Source: Chryseobacterium sp. C-71
GTDB taxonomy: Bacteria; Bacteroidota; Bacteroidia; Flavobacteriales; Weeksellaceae
Direction: 5' to 3'
Assembly: GCF_020911865.1 (NCBI RefSeq)
Contig: NZ_CP087131.1
Span: 1,364,001 to 1,428,000 of the forward strand
DNA: 64,000 bases
Shown: positions 17,763-25,736 of the stretch, in pieces
Numbering within the stretch: the stretch's first letter is position 1
Layout of the letters: each line of letters begins with the position of its first letter
Program-made: the position numbers and the translations under genes
Notes under the pieces: model-generated
Seen by the model: the letters and a program-made list of their open reading frames with translations, nothing else
Told to the model about the DNA's origin: nothing
Database searches by the model: none

Positions 17763-18752
17763 ATGAATAAATTTTCACATATAGAACTTGATGAGAAAAA
17801 GTTAGCCAATCAAACTGTAGATTATATACTTAATAATCAAAATAGCAGTTTGATAAGCAGTCTATTCATAAATATCTTAGATCCTAGAATTAGATATGGT
17901 GATTTGAATAAACATATAGAGTTTTTAAAAGAAAGGTTGTCTCATTTAGAGTTTATTATTGATTATGAAACAGTAGAATACAAAAACAAAATGTCAGGTT
18001 ATCAGGTTTTAGCACTAGATAATCTAGGACGAACTTATGATAATTCCAGAATTTTATCTCCTTTGCTGTATGAAAAGGAAAATTTCTCTAAGGAAATATT
18101 TTGGGCAAGTGAAGATGAAGAAAAGGTATATCAAAACATCTGCAGTTTTAATAGTTTTGAAGATAAAATAGTTTCCGAAAAAAAACTTTATCATGTTTTG
18201 GTAAACAGTCCGTTCTTTAATGTAAAAGGCTGGATATTATATTATCAAAAATTATTAGATGTCAAGTTCCCTGAATTTTCGGAAAAAATAGTTTCTGGAA
18301 AAATCATTATAAAGTATAAACCTTTTAAGGGAAAATATTTTTTAGGGATAGAAACAGATTACCAATCCTGTAAGAACAATTTCAGAAAGGGATGGTGGGA
18401 GGAACCGGAATATAAACTCATTATTTTTGAAAAGCTTGGCGCCAAAAAAATAAACAAAGTTGTTACTTTTGAAAGGTTTGCACACCCACACTTTGATCCT
18501 CCTGCACTCAATTTTGCGGCATTCTTTGGCTCAAAAACAATGTTTGATGTAAGTGAAAACGAAACAGTTTTCGATAATGGTACAGAAAAAGAGTTTTTAG
18601 ATGATGGTAATGTAAGATTATATAACATTGACAAAATTAGTGAAGGTTTAAAACGTCACGCCTATTTTTATTACGATATGTTATATCTTACTACTAATGA
18701 GTATATAAAGTTTGTAGAAGAATCTTTCAATCCGGTAATGTATCAAAGTTAG
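17763..18752 (+). CDS. Hypothetical protein in toxin array, 3' end replaced by IS
   Basis: 329 residues with no signal peptide, no transmembrane helix and no motif I recognise. It is rich in Lys, Phe and Tyr, with a fairly hydrophilic profile. Position in a run of orphan toxin and immunity genes suggests an immunity or cargo role, but nothing proves it. The last codons (PVMYQS and stop) come from the left end of an IS1-type element that begins at 18734, so the native C-terminus has been replaced. Confidence 0.65.
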   Translation: MNKFSHIELDEKKLANQTVDYILNNQNSSLISSLFINILDPRIRYGDLNKHIEFLKERLSHLEFIIDYETVEYKNKMSGYQVLALDNLGRTYDNSRILSPLLYEKENFSKEIFWASEDEEKVYQNICSFNSFEDKIVSEKKLYHVLVNSPFFNVKGWILYYQKLLDVKFPEFSEKIVSGKIIIKYKPFKGKYFLGIETDYQSCKNNFRKGWWEEPEYKLIIFEKLGAKKINKVVTFERFAHPHFDPPALNFAAFFGSKTMFDVSENETVFDNGTEKEFLDDGNVRLYNIDKISEGLKRHAYFYYDMLYLTTNEYIKFVEESFNPVMYQS

Positions 18753-18957
18753 TGATGACAGTTTTCCAAAATTTAAATCACTGATTTTCAATAGCTATTA
18801 ATAATTAAACAATCATAACAAGAGTAGGCATTCCCTACTCTTGTTTATTTTTGGCGATAAAAATATATTCAAATGACTGAAGACCATTCCTCGTGTATCA
18901 GAGTTAGTGATACAGGAATTTGCAAAAACGGTTATTCAAAAAATATTATTAAAAACA
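18734..18957 (+). mobile_element. Truncated IS1-type left end
   Basis: This stretch is a close direct repeat of the start of the IS at 21975-22198. It begins with GGTAATGTATCAAAG, carries the same hairpin (18817-18845) and the same start of a transposase frame (ATG at 18873). That frame reads MTEDHSSCIRVSDTGI, then hits a stop at 18969-18971. At about 18951 the sequence switches to RHS core DNA at a short shared AAAAACxGA stretch. Only the left end of the element remains. Confidence 0.8.
18817..18850 (+). terminator. Hairpin in IS left end
   Basis: AACAAGAGTAGG (18817-18828) pairs with CCTACTCTTGTT (18834-18845), followed by TATTTTT. It would end transcripts entering from the 329-residue gene. 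Confidence 0.75.
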
Positions 18958-19872
18958 GAGAAAGAGCTTGATTTCTCGGGAGCTGTACTTTCTGCCAATA
19001 CTTTTCACAAAAGATCAAACGCAGATGCCGAAGTAGTCATTAATGAAAGATTTGTTTATGATAATAATTTCAGACTCAAACAGCAGTATCATAAAGTCAA
19101 CAGCAATGCAGAAGAACTTTTGGCAGACTACACCTACAACGAACTGGGACAGGTCATCAACAAAAAAGTGGGAAATAACCTGCAGAGCATAGATTATGCA
19201 TACAATATCAGAGGATGGATGACCAAAGTGAATGATCCTGCCAATCTGGGCGGTAAGCTTTTCGGGTATGAACTTAAATTTGATGCCACCTCTAATCCTT
19301 CTGTAGCTCAGGCAAATTATAACGGAAACATCACCGAAGCCATATGGAAGAATGCAGAAGACGGTGTACTGAAAAAATACAGCTACCAATACGACCCCTA
19401 CAACAGGCTGACAGCAGCACTCTATCAGGAACCTGAATCTACTCTTCCGCAAGCTGGTTTCTATAATGAAACGATGAATTATGATGCCAACGGAAACATT
19501 GTCAATCTGAAACGAAACGAAAAAGACAGTGGACTTTTACAGGAAATTGATGATCTGGTATATGCTTACAATGACGGTAACAGGCTGACCTCTGTGGTTG
19601 ACCACAAGAATAATTACAGCGGATATCCCGATACATCAGGAAATACGATCAATTATGACTTTAACGGGAATATGACTGACCATATTGATAAAGGAATTTT
19701 GGAGATTAAATATAATGACCTTAATCTTCCAAAATATATTAAGTTTAAAAATTATGTGGAAAGAAAAGGTAATAAACAATATGTAAATACAGAATATCTT
19801 TATCGTGCAGATGGTACTAAACTAAAAAAACACACTATTATAAAGAATTTGGAAGTCAGCTTCTTGCAGTAA
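18907..19872 (+). pseudogene. RHS core fragment, 5' truncated, ends at frameshift
   Basis: 321 residues from a GTG in IS-derived DNA; RHS homology starts at about 18951 (TEKELDFSGAV). It matches residues about 465-720 of the intact RHS protein almost exactly, then diverges. The frame ends at 19870-19872 because of an A7 run at 19824-19830. The -1 frame (HYYKEFGSQLLAVKTTDYLDG) continues the RHS protein without a stop into the gene at 20043. It lacks a signal peptide, the DUF6443 region and half the YD repeats, so it is probably not a functional secreted toxin by itself. Confidence 0.8.
18951..19728 (+). repeat. RHS core direct repeat, copy 2
   Basis: Nearly identical to 13471-14245 in the intact RHS gene, in the same orientation. 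Confidence 0.85.
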
Positions 19873-20042
19873 AAACAACAGATTATTTAGATGGGTTTCA
19901 ATATAGTGAAGATACCGCAAATATTGGCCTTGCCGGGCAGAATTTAAAGTTTTTTACCACTTCAGAAGGATATTTTGATTTTGTAAATAATCGCTATATT
20001 TACAACTATAACGATCATTTAGGAAATGTAAGATTAAGCTTT

Positions 20043-21599
20043 GTGAGAGAAGGCGGCGCAGCGGTCATTGTAGATAAAAACGATTATTATGCATTTGGGT
20101 TAAAGCATGGAGGAAACAGAGCTGATGAGTCTGGTGTGAATTACAATTATGAATATAATGATAAGGAACTTCAAATGGAGACTGGAATGTATGACTACGG
20201 AGCGAGATTTTACATGCCTGATCTGGGAAGATGGGGAGTTGTTGATCCATTGGCGGAAGTAACACCACATGTATCGCCTTATCATTATGCCAACAACAAT
20301 CCGGTGATGTTCAACGATCCTACCGGAATGCTCTCGCAATCATTTATTGACAATATTTGGAATTCTTCATCAGGAACAACTTGGTATAATACAGGAATCG
20401 GCTTTACTAGTAGCGGAGGAAACTCCATGGATTATGACGGTAACAATATAAATTGGGGTTCAGACACTACAGGGATGCTTATGGAGAGTGTAGGTTTAGG
20501 ATCCATGGGAGGCGGCGGTGGCGGCGCTGTAGATGTTGTGCTTGAAGAAATAATCATGCAGGGGAAAGGAAACAGAAACACATGGAATAATTCATCTAAC
20601 TTTGGATTTAACAGTGCGGTCATGGGAAGCGGAATTTTAGGTGCTTTAAATGCCTGGAATTTTAGGACAAACAGCAGCACTCTACATTACGCCTTAGAAA
20701 ACACAAAAATAGGAAAATCTTTAGGCGAAGCACAGGCCTTTATGTTTTTAGAATTACCTATGTCTTTTGCCGGTGGAGAACTTGTTGCTGCCGGATGGAG
20801 AGCAAGTGGTATTGGTAGATATTTGTGTGGTCCTATTGGAAGATTGACCAACGGAATTATAAAAATCTGCTTCACAGAAGGAACTTTGGTAGCCACAGAA
20901 AATGGTAATAAAAAGATTGAAGACATCAAAGAAGGTGATCTTGTATGGAGCTACAACGAAGAAACAGGCAAAAAAGAACTAAAAAAAGTAGTTGAACTAT
21001 CCCGTAATACTTCTTCTTCATTAGTGAAAATCTCTGTTAATAGCACTGAAATTACCTGTACACCGGAACACCCATTCTTTGTGAACGGAAACTGGGTAGA
21101 AGCCAAAAACCTGACAAAAGATACACTTTTAACCACTTTAGACGGAACAACTTCTCCTGTAGAATCTATTCAATTCTTGGATAAGAAAGTAAAAGTTTAT
21201 AACTTTGAGGTTGAAGGCAACCATAATTATTATGTTTCTGAGAAAGGGATTTTGGTGCATAATGATTGTGGGCTTCCACAATTATTTTCAAAAATAGAAA
21301 GTAATATTATAGGTGGAGAATTCAGGTATGCAAGCGGTGAATCAATTGAGTTTTTGGCAAATCACAATGTGAAAAGCAGCACTTTAGAATTAACTGAAAT
21401 GGCTTTTTATCCAAAAGGAGCTTTAGGAAATGAAATAGCTAATACATTTGGACAGAGACAAATGATTCAAAGCTTTAAAGTTCTACAAAATTATGCAAGA
21501 GAGAATGGTTTTAGTCATTTAAGGCTTCAATTTCAACGTGCACCTAATAGTTCATCTGCAAATCCTGGACATATTTTTGACCAATTAATTAAATTATAA
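20043..21599 (+). CDS. RHS tip with Hint domain and C-terminal toxin
   Basis: 518 residues from a GTG. The reading frame is already open from the A7 run at 19824, so this is the continuation of the RHS fragment. It has an RHS core tip ([32 protein letters not shown], residues 49-95), a variable linker with a glycine run, and a pre-toxin Hint domain at 276-407. The Hint domain has catalytic Cys276 (ICFTEGTLV), TPEHPF with His343, and the terminal VHN at 405-407. The last about 108 residues are the released toxin; I do not recognise its family. Hint domains self-cleave and would free this tail. A small gene 4 bp downstream is the likely immunity partner. Confidence 0.8.
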   Translation: MREGGAAVIVDKNDYYAFGLKHGGNRADESGVNYNYEYNDKELQMETGMYDYGARFYMPDLGRWGVVDPLAEVTPHVSPYHYANNNPVMFNDPTGMLSQSFIDNIWNSSSGTTWYNTGIGFTSSGGNSMDYDGNNINWGSDTTGMLMESVGLGSMGGGGGGAVDVVLEEIIMQGKGNRNTWNNSSNFGFNSAVMGSGILGALNAWNFRTNSSTLHYALENTKIGKSLGEAQAFMFLELPMSFAGGELVAAGWRASGIGRYLCGPIGRLTNGIIKICFTEGTLVATENGNKKIEDIKEGDLVWSYNEETGKKELKKVVELSRNTSSSLVKISVNSTEITCTPEHPFFVNGNWVEAKNLTKDTLLTTLDGTTSPVESIQFLDKKVKVYNFEVEGNHNYYVSEKGILVHNDCGLPQLFSKIESNIIGGEFRYASGESIEFLANHNVKSSTLELTEMAFYPKGALGNEIANTFGQRQMIQSFKVLQNYARENGFSHLRLQFQRAPNSSSANPGHIFDQLIKL

Positions 21600-21603
21600 A
21601 AGT

Positions 21604-21855
21604 ATGAATAATACAGAATTATTAGAAAAATATAAAGTTTACACAATAAATAATATTGAAGACTTAATATTAAATATGAAAACAGATGATTTATCTATGA
21701 TGCAATCAACAATGTTATTAGTTTTCAAATTTAAAATATCAATTACTGAAGCAGACAATTATATATTAAATTCTAAGGCTTGGCAGGATAATAAACAATC
21801 TGTAGAAAAATTTAGAGACAATATTTTTGATAATATTAATAAATTAGATAATTAA
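21604..21855 (+). CDS. Small protein, candidate immunity protein 3
   Basis: 83 residues, acidic and probably all-helical, without membrane segments. It starts 4 bp after the Hint toxin stop and is followed by a terminator. Size, charge and position fit an immunity protein for the toxin tail ending at 21599. No family recognised. Confidence 0.6.
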   Translation: MNNTELLEKYKVYTINNIEDLILNMKTDDLSMMQSTMLLVFKFKISITEADNYILNSKAWQDNKQSVEKFRDNIFDNINKLDN

Positions 21856-21869
21856 TTAAATATAAATGA

Positions 21870-21899
21870 GATTGTCCTCTTTTAGGACAGTCTTTTTTT
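21870..21899 (+). terminator. Terminator after immunity gene 3
   Basis: GATTGTCCT (21870-21878) pairs with AGGACAGTC (21884-21892, one G:T pair), then a T run. Confidence 0.85.
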
Positions 21900-21915
21900 A
21901 TTTTATGTAAGAGAA

Positions 21916-21993
21916 AATAAAGTCTATAACTTTGAAGTTGAAGGCAATCACAATTACTATGTTTCTGAGAATGGGGTAATGTATCAGAGTTAG
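21916..21993 (+). pseudogene. Hint-domain scar cut by IS insertion
   Basis: Reads KVYNFEVEGNHNYYVSENG, almost the same as residues 384-402 of the Hint protein just upstream. It then runs into VMYQS and a stop encoded by the IS left end that starts at 21975. It is the relic of another Hint-toxin cassette whose toxin part is gone. Confidence 0.75.
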
Positions 21994-22056
21994 TGATGAG
22001 TATTAAAAAAATATAAATCACTGAATTTCAACACTCATTAAAAACAAAATAATCAA

Positions 22057-22090
22057 AACAAGAGTAGGCATTCCCTACTCTTGTTTATTT
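22057..22090 (+). terminator. Hairpin in IS left end
   Basis: The same AACAAGAGTAGG / CCTACTCTTGTT stem as at 18817, upstream of the transposase start. It probably shields the transposase from read-through transcription. Confidence 0.75.
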
Positions 22091-22112
22091 TTGGCGATAA
22101 AAATAGATCTAA

Positions 22113-22810
22113 ATGACTGAAGATCATTCCTCGTGTATCAGAGTTAGTGATACTAGAATTTGCGAAAACTGTAATTCAAAAAATATTATTAAAAACGGAA
22201 CTACAAAGACTAAAAAACAACAATACATCTGTAAGAATTGTAATAAAAGATTTATAGAGTTTTACAGTTATAAGGCCTATAAAAAGAACATCAATTCAAA
22301 AATAATTCAACTGGCGAAGGAAGGTTTAGGAATCAGAAGTACAGCCAGAATTTTAAATATTTCCACCACAACATTACTCAGAAGAATTATTAAGATTGCA
22401 GATGATATAAGTCAACCTAAAATTTCATTTTATCAATCTTATGAGCTCGATGAAATGAGATTTTTCATCAGAAAAAAATCAACCCGCAATGGCTGGTTTA
22501 TGCTATTGATAAAAAATGTAAAATAGTGGCTGGTTTTTATATTGGGAAAAGAACAAACAAAACGTTAAGCACAGTAGTAAACACGCTGCTCAATTCTAAT
22601 CCTGAAATGATTTATACGGATAGGCTAATAAATTATCACTACTTAATTCCAAAAGAAATTCATCAAACCAAAAGATTTGGAACTAATTCTATCGAAAGAA
22701 AAAACCTGAGTATAAGAACCCATCTTAAAAGATTAAACCGGAGAACAATCTGCTTTAGCAAAAGTCTTCCGGTATTAGTTTCTATTCTCAAAATATATTT
22801 CTGGACTTAG
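22113..22810 (+). CDS. IS1-family transposase, made by -1 frameshift
   Basis: Frame 1 (22113-22526, 137 residues) holds a CxxC...CxxC zinc finger (CENCNSKN...ICKNCNKRF) and a helix-turn-helix, like InsA. Frame 2 ends at 22810 and holds the catalytic part, like InsB. The frames are joined by the slippery heptamer A AAA AAA at 22472-22478, positioned exactly in the zero frame. The -1 product reads KKINPQWLVYAIDKKCKIVAGFYIG, conserved in this family. DDE residues: Asp in YAID, Asp in IYTDRL and Glu in IERKN. The catalytic core looks complete. Confidence 0.85.
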
Positions 22811-22823
22811 AAATTTCAGATTC

Positions 22824-23726
22824 TCACTCAAGATTTCTCAACTTCACCTCTTTTTTCAGATAAGTTTTATAGTCTTCTGCAAACATACCAATATAAGTTC
22901 CTTTTTTGAGATCTCGGTTGACTCCGGTTTTGCCTAATAATACAGAACCACTTTCGATATTGTTTCCGGAAGCAATGCCGACCTGTCCCCATAAAGTGAC
23001 CTCGTCACCGATGATGCAACAACCTGCAATGCCGACCTGAGAAGCAATTAAGCATTTTTTACCAATTACCGTATCATGACCAATCTGAATCTGATTATCT
23101 AAAACCGAACCCTCACCAATAATGGTAGAATCTGTAACTCCCCTGTCAATGGTACAGCCGTTTCCGATTTCTACGTTGTTTTCGATGATGACATTTCCTA
23201 CGGAGATTAAACGGTCAAAATTTCCGTCTAATTTTCTGTAATAAAATGCGTCGCCCCCCAAAACAGTGTTGGATTGAATGATGACATTATCTCCAATTAC
23301 CGTGCGGTCGCCTATCACAACATTCGGGAAGATAATGGTGTTTTTTCCGATGGTGATGTTGTTTCCAAGGACTGCGGATGGATGGATTTTTGTACCCTCT
23401 CCTATTTCTACATCATGAAGTGTTTCTGTGAAGTTGTAGATTTTGGTGAAATGGGTATTGATTTTATTGAAATCTCCGAACGGATCATCTGAAATTAAAA
23501 GAGCCTTTCCTTCCGGGCAGTCTACTTCTTTATCGATTAAGATGATGGTAGCAGCTGAGTTTAAAGCTTTATCATAATACTTTGGATGATTTACGAATAC
23601 AATTTCACCCGATTTTACTCTGTGAATTTCGTTGGTACCAAAAACCTGAAAATCTTCGGAACCCACAAATTTTGCTCCGATAAGATCTGCGATTGTTTTT
23701 AGTTTTTGTGGCTGATGAAACGTCAT
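22824..23726 (-). CDS. LpxD-like UDP-3-O-acylglucosamine N-acyltransferase paralogue
   Basis: A 300-residue left-handed parallel beta-helix protein. After an N-terminal UDP-binding-like domain (about 1-95) come repeated hexapeptides ([20 protein letters not shown] and so on) to about residue 280. It resembles the LpxD encoded at 27127 but is shorter and differs in the loop before the helix ([12 protein letters not shown] against GGDGFGF). It may acylate a different sugar nucleotide or be a lipid A variant enzyme. Its location downstream of lpxA and efp argues for an envelope role. The 3' end lies 12 bp from the IS. Confidence 0.8.
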   Translation of the reverse strand: MTFHQPQKLKTIADLIGAKFVGSEDFQVFGTNEIHRVKSGEIVFVNHPKYYDKALNSAATIILIDKEVDCPEGKALLISDDPFGDFNKINTHFTKIYNFTETLHDVEIGEGTKIHPSAVLGNNITIGKNTIIFPNVVIGDRTVIGDNVIIQSNTVLGGDAFYYRKLDGNFDRLISVGNVIIENNVEIGNGCTIDRGVTDSTIIGEGSVLDNQIQIGHDTVIGKKCLIASQVGIAGCCIIGDEVTLWGQVGIASGNNIESGSVLLGKTGVNRDLKKGTYIGMFAEDYKTYLKKEVKLRNLE

Positions 23727-23860
23727 ATTTTTTAATGATGTTTGTTTTAAATCAACCTTGTGAAGATTTAAAACCTTGACAAGGTTTCTAATGATGCTTT
23801 AGTTAAATTAACTTTGCCAAGATCTGAAACTCTAGCAAAATTTGTTTTTCTGTGTCCATT

Positions 23861-23941
23861 GCAGCCCGACCTGAGTGGAGCTCTTTTTGCCGCAGCAAAG
23901 CGGAGGCAAAAAAGCGGGAACGGAGGGCGGAAAAAGCTGCC
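23861..23941 (+). repeat. Structured intergenic repeat, copy 1
   Basis: An 81-bp imperfect palindrome: GCAGC...GCTGC at the ends, then TTTTTGCC (23884-23891) with GGCAAAAA (23905-23912) around a short loop. The flanks (cagcccgacctgagtg and gcgggaacggagggcgg) recur almost exactly at 33181-33276. Confidence 0.8.
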
Positions 23942-23953
23942 ATAAAAAAAATA

Positions 23954-23982
23954 AAAGCTGAAAGTTTAATGCTTTCAGCTTT
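23954..23982 (-). terminator. Terminator after efp
   Basis: AAAGCTGAAAG (23954-23964) pairs with CTTTCAGCTTT (23972-23982). On the minus strand it is followed by a T run. It closes the lpxD-lpxC-lpxA-efp transcript. Confidence 0.85.
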
Positions 23983-23998
23983 CTGATATTGTATGAGA

Positions 23999-24565
23999 TT
24001 ACTCTTTTACTCTTTCTAAGTAAGAACCGTCTTCTGTGCTCACTTTGATTTTGTCGCCCGCTTCGATGAACAAAGGAACCATTACTCTTGCTCCTGTTTC
24101 AACGATAGCGTTTTTCAGAGCGTTAGTTGCTGTATTTCCTTTTACACCCGGATCAGCTTCTACAACTTCCAGATAAACTGACTGTGGCAATTCTGCAGAA
24201 AGCGGAGTTTCGTCAGCTTCTTTCAAAATGATCGTAACCTCCTCACCTGCTTTCATCAGATTTGAGTTTTCAATCATTTCTTTGTCTAAATATAATTGAG
24301 AGAAATCTTCGTTATTCATGAAGTGGAAACCATTCTCATCATCATAAAGATACTGGAATTTTCTTGTAATTACTTTTACCTCATCAATCTTGTGACCTGC
24401 AGAAAAAGTGTTATCAATTACTTTACCGTTGGTTACTGATTTTAATTTTGTTCTTACGAAAGCAGGGCCTTTACCTGGTTTTACGTGAAGAAATTCGATT
24501 ACTTTAAAAATATCATTGCTGTATTCTATGCAAAGACCTTTTTTGATATCGTTACTTGTTGCCAT
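23999..24565 (-). CDS. efp: Elongation factor P
   Basis: Relieves ribosome stalling at proline-rich stretches. It has 188 residues in three beta-barrel domains, the usual length. The tip loop VKPGKGPAFV (about residues 28-37) carries the lysine that is modified in many species. The C-terminal signature TGARVMVPLFIEAGDKIKV is intact. It lies 19 bp after a small secreted-protein gene in the lpx gene run. A terminator follows the gene. Confidence 0.96.
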   Translation of the reverse strand: MATSNDIKKGLCIEYSNDIFKVIEFLHVKPGKGPAFVRTKLKSVTNGKVIDNTFSAGHKIDEVKVITRKFQYLYDDENGFHFMNNEDFSQLYLDKEMIENSNLMKAGEEVTIILKEADETPLSAELPQSVYLEVVEADPGVKGNTATNALKNAIVETGARVMVPLFIEAGDKIKVSTEDGSYLERVKE

Positions 24566-24584
24566 TTATTTATAGTATGTTTTT

Positions 24585-24932
24585 TTATTTTGATTTGTAA
24601 ACGGGAATAGACGTTAATGTTCTAACCTGAGTATTGATGATATTTAATCTAGGTTCTAATAACGACCACGGATGGGAGTTATCACCATAACGACCTCCAT
24701 TTACATTGTCAAAGTTATTATTGTTAATTAATAACTGATTGATATTGTACTGGACTTCTGATTTTAAACTTAAATCAGTACCAAACCTGAAATATGTCTT
24801 TTTGGAATAGTCTAAAATTGAATTCACATTTTTAACCGCCAGAGAATCATTAGTGATTAATTCTAAATTTCTTTTCTGCTGCCCAAAAGCAAATGCTGAA
24901 AATGCTGAAAAAATCAAGATTAGAGTTTTCAT
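24585..24932 (-). CDS. Small secreted protein of unknown function
   Basis: 115 residues with a signal peptide (1-18, ends FAFGQ). The mature part is Asn-rich with no cysteines, no sorting domain and no motif known to me. It starts 15 bp after lpxA and ends 19 bp before efp, so it is read with them. It is probably periplasmic. Confidence 0.65.
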   Translation of the reverse strand: MKTLILIFSAFSAFAFGQQKRNLELITNDSLAVKNVNSILDYSKKTYFRFGTDLSLKSEVQYNINQLLINNNNFDNVNGGRYGDNSHPWSLLEPRLNIINTQVRTLTSIPVYKSK

Positions 24933-24947
24933 TATTGTAAATTTAAA

Positions 24948-25736
24948 TTATTCTTTCCCTGTTCCGTATCCTTTTACGATACCTCTTGGAGAGTTTTGGA
25001 TGAACTGTAGAATTTCGTCTCTTTCAGCTGTTGGAAGCATTTCCTTCTCGATGTGTGAAACTGCCTGAGAAACGTTCATTTTCATCTGAAAGATGGCTCT
25101 GTAAATTTTTTGAATTTCAAAAATTTTATCATTGGTAAATCCTCTTCTACGCAAACCTACAGAATTGATTCCTGCATAAGACATCGGCTCACGCGCTACT
25201 TTTACATAAGGCGGAATATCTTTTCTTACTAAAGTTCCTCCGGAAATCATCACGTGCTTCCCAATTTTTCCAAACTGGTGAACAGCACTTAAGCCACCCA
25301 TTACCGTAAAGTCACCTATTTCTACGTGACCTGCAATACCACATCCGTTAACAATGATTACATGATCACCTATCACACAGTCATGTGCAATATGAGAGGT
25401 AGCCATAATCAGACAGTTACTGCCAATTTTAGTATAACCTAAAGCTTTTGTCCCTCTGTTTACGGTAACACATTCTCTGATCGTTGTATCATCACCGATG
25501 ATGGTCTGCGTATCTTCACCATCAAATTTCAGATCCTGAGGAATAGCGGAAATTACAGTTCCAGGAAAAATCCTGCAGTTTTTCCCGATTCTTGCACCAT
25601 CCATGATTGTCACGTTAGATCCAATCCAGGTACCTTCACCTATTTCCACATCGCCTGCAATGGTAGTAAACGGTTCTACAATTACATTTTTACTGATTTT
25701 TGCACGTTTATCAACGGCGGCTAATTGATGAATCAT
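24948..25736 (-). CDS. lpxA: UDP-N-acetylglucosamine O-acyltransferase
   Basis: First step of lipid A synthesis: adds a 3-hydroxyacyl chain from ACP to UDP-GlcNAc. The 262 residues start with a left-handed beta-helix (IHQLAAVDKRAKISKNVIVEPF, then hexapeptide repeats). The catalytic histidine is in SHIAHDCVIGDH (about residue 124). The C-terminal helical domain is present (NSVGLRRRGFTND). The start codon directly abuts the lpxC-fabZ stop. Confidence 0.95.
   Translation of the reverse strand: MIHQLAAVDKRAKISKNVIVEPFTTIAGDVEIGEGTWIGSNVTIMDGARIGKNCRIFPGTVISAIPQDLKFDGEDTQTIIGDDTTIRECVTVNRGTKALGYTKIGSNCLIMATSHIAHDCVIGDHVIIVNGCGIAGHVEIGDFTVMGGLSAVHQFGKIGKHVMISGGTLVRKDIPPYVKVAREPMSYAGINSVGLRRRGFTNDKIFEIQKIYRAIFQMKMNVSQAVSHIEKEMLPTAERDEILQFIQNSPRGIVKGYGTGKE

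Larger units (their letters stand above)
21975..22812 (+). mobile_element. IS1-family insertion sequence, right end not visible
   Basis: The left end begins GGTAATGTATCAGAG, resembling IS1 terminal repeats (GGTGATG...). It contains a hairpin (22057-22085) and a two-frame transposase. A 17-base stretch of the end (21981-21997) recurs as a direct repeat at 22135-22151, inside the start of the transposase frame. No matching inverted end (GATACATTACC) is seen before the next gene at 22824, so the right end is probably lost and the copy is likely immobile. Confidence 0.75.

Noticed and set aside
22811..22830. Right end of the IS1-type element
   Set aside because: No inverted GATACATTACC-like end seen before the next gene; so not annotated.
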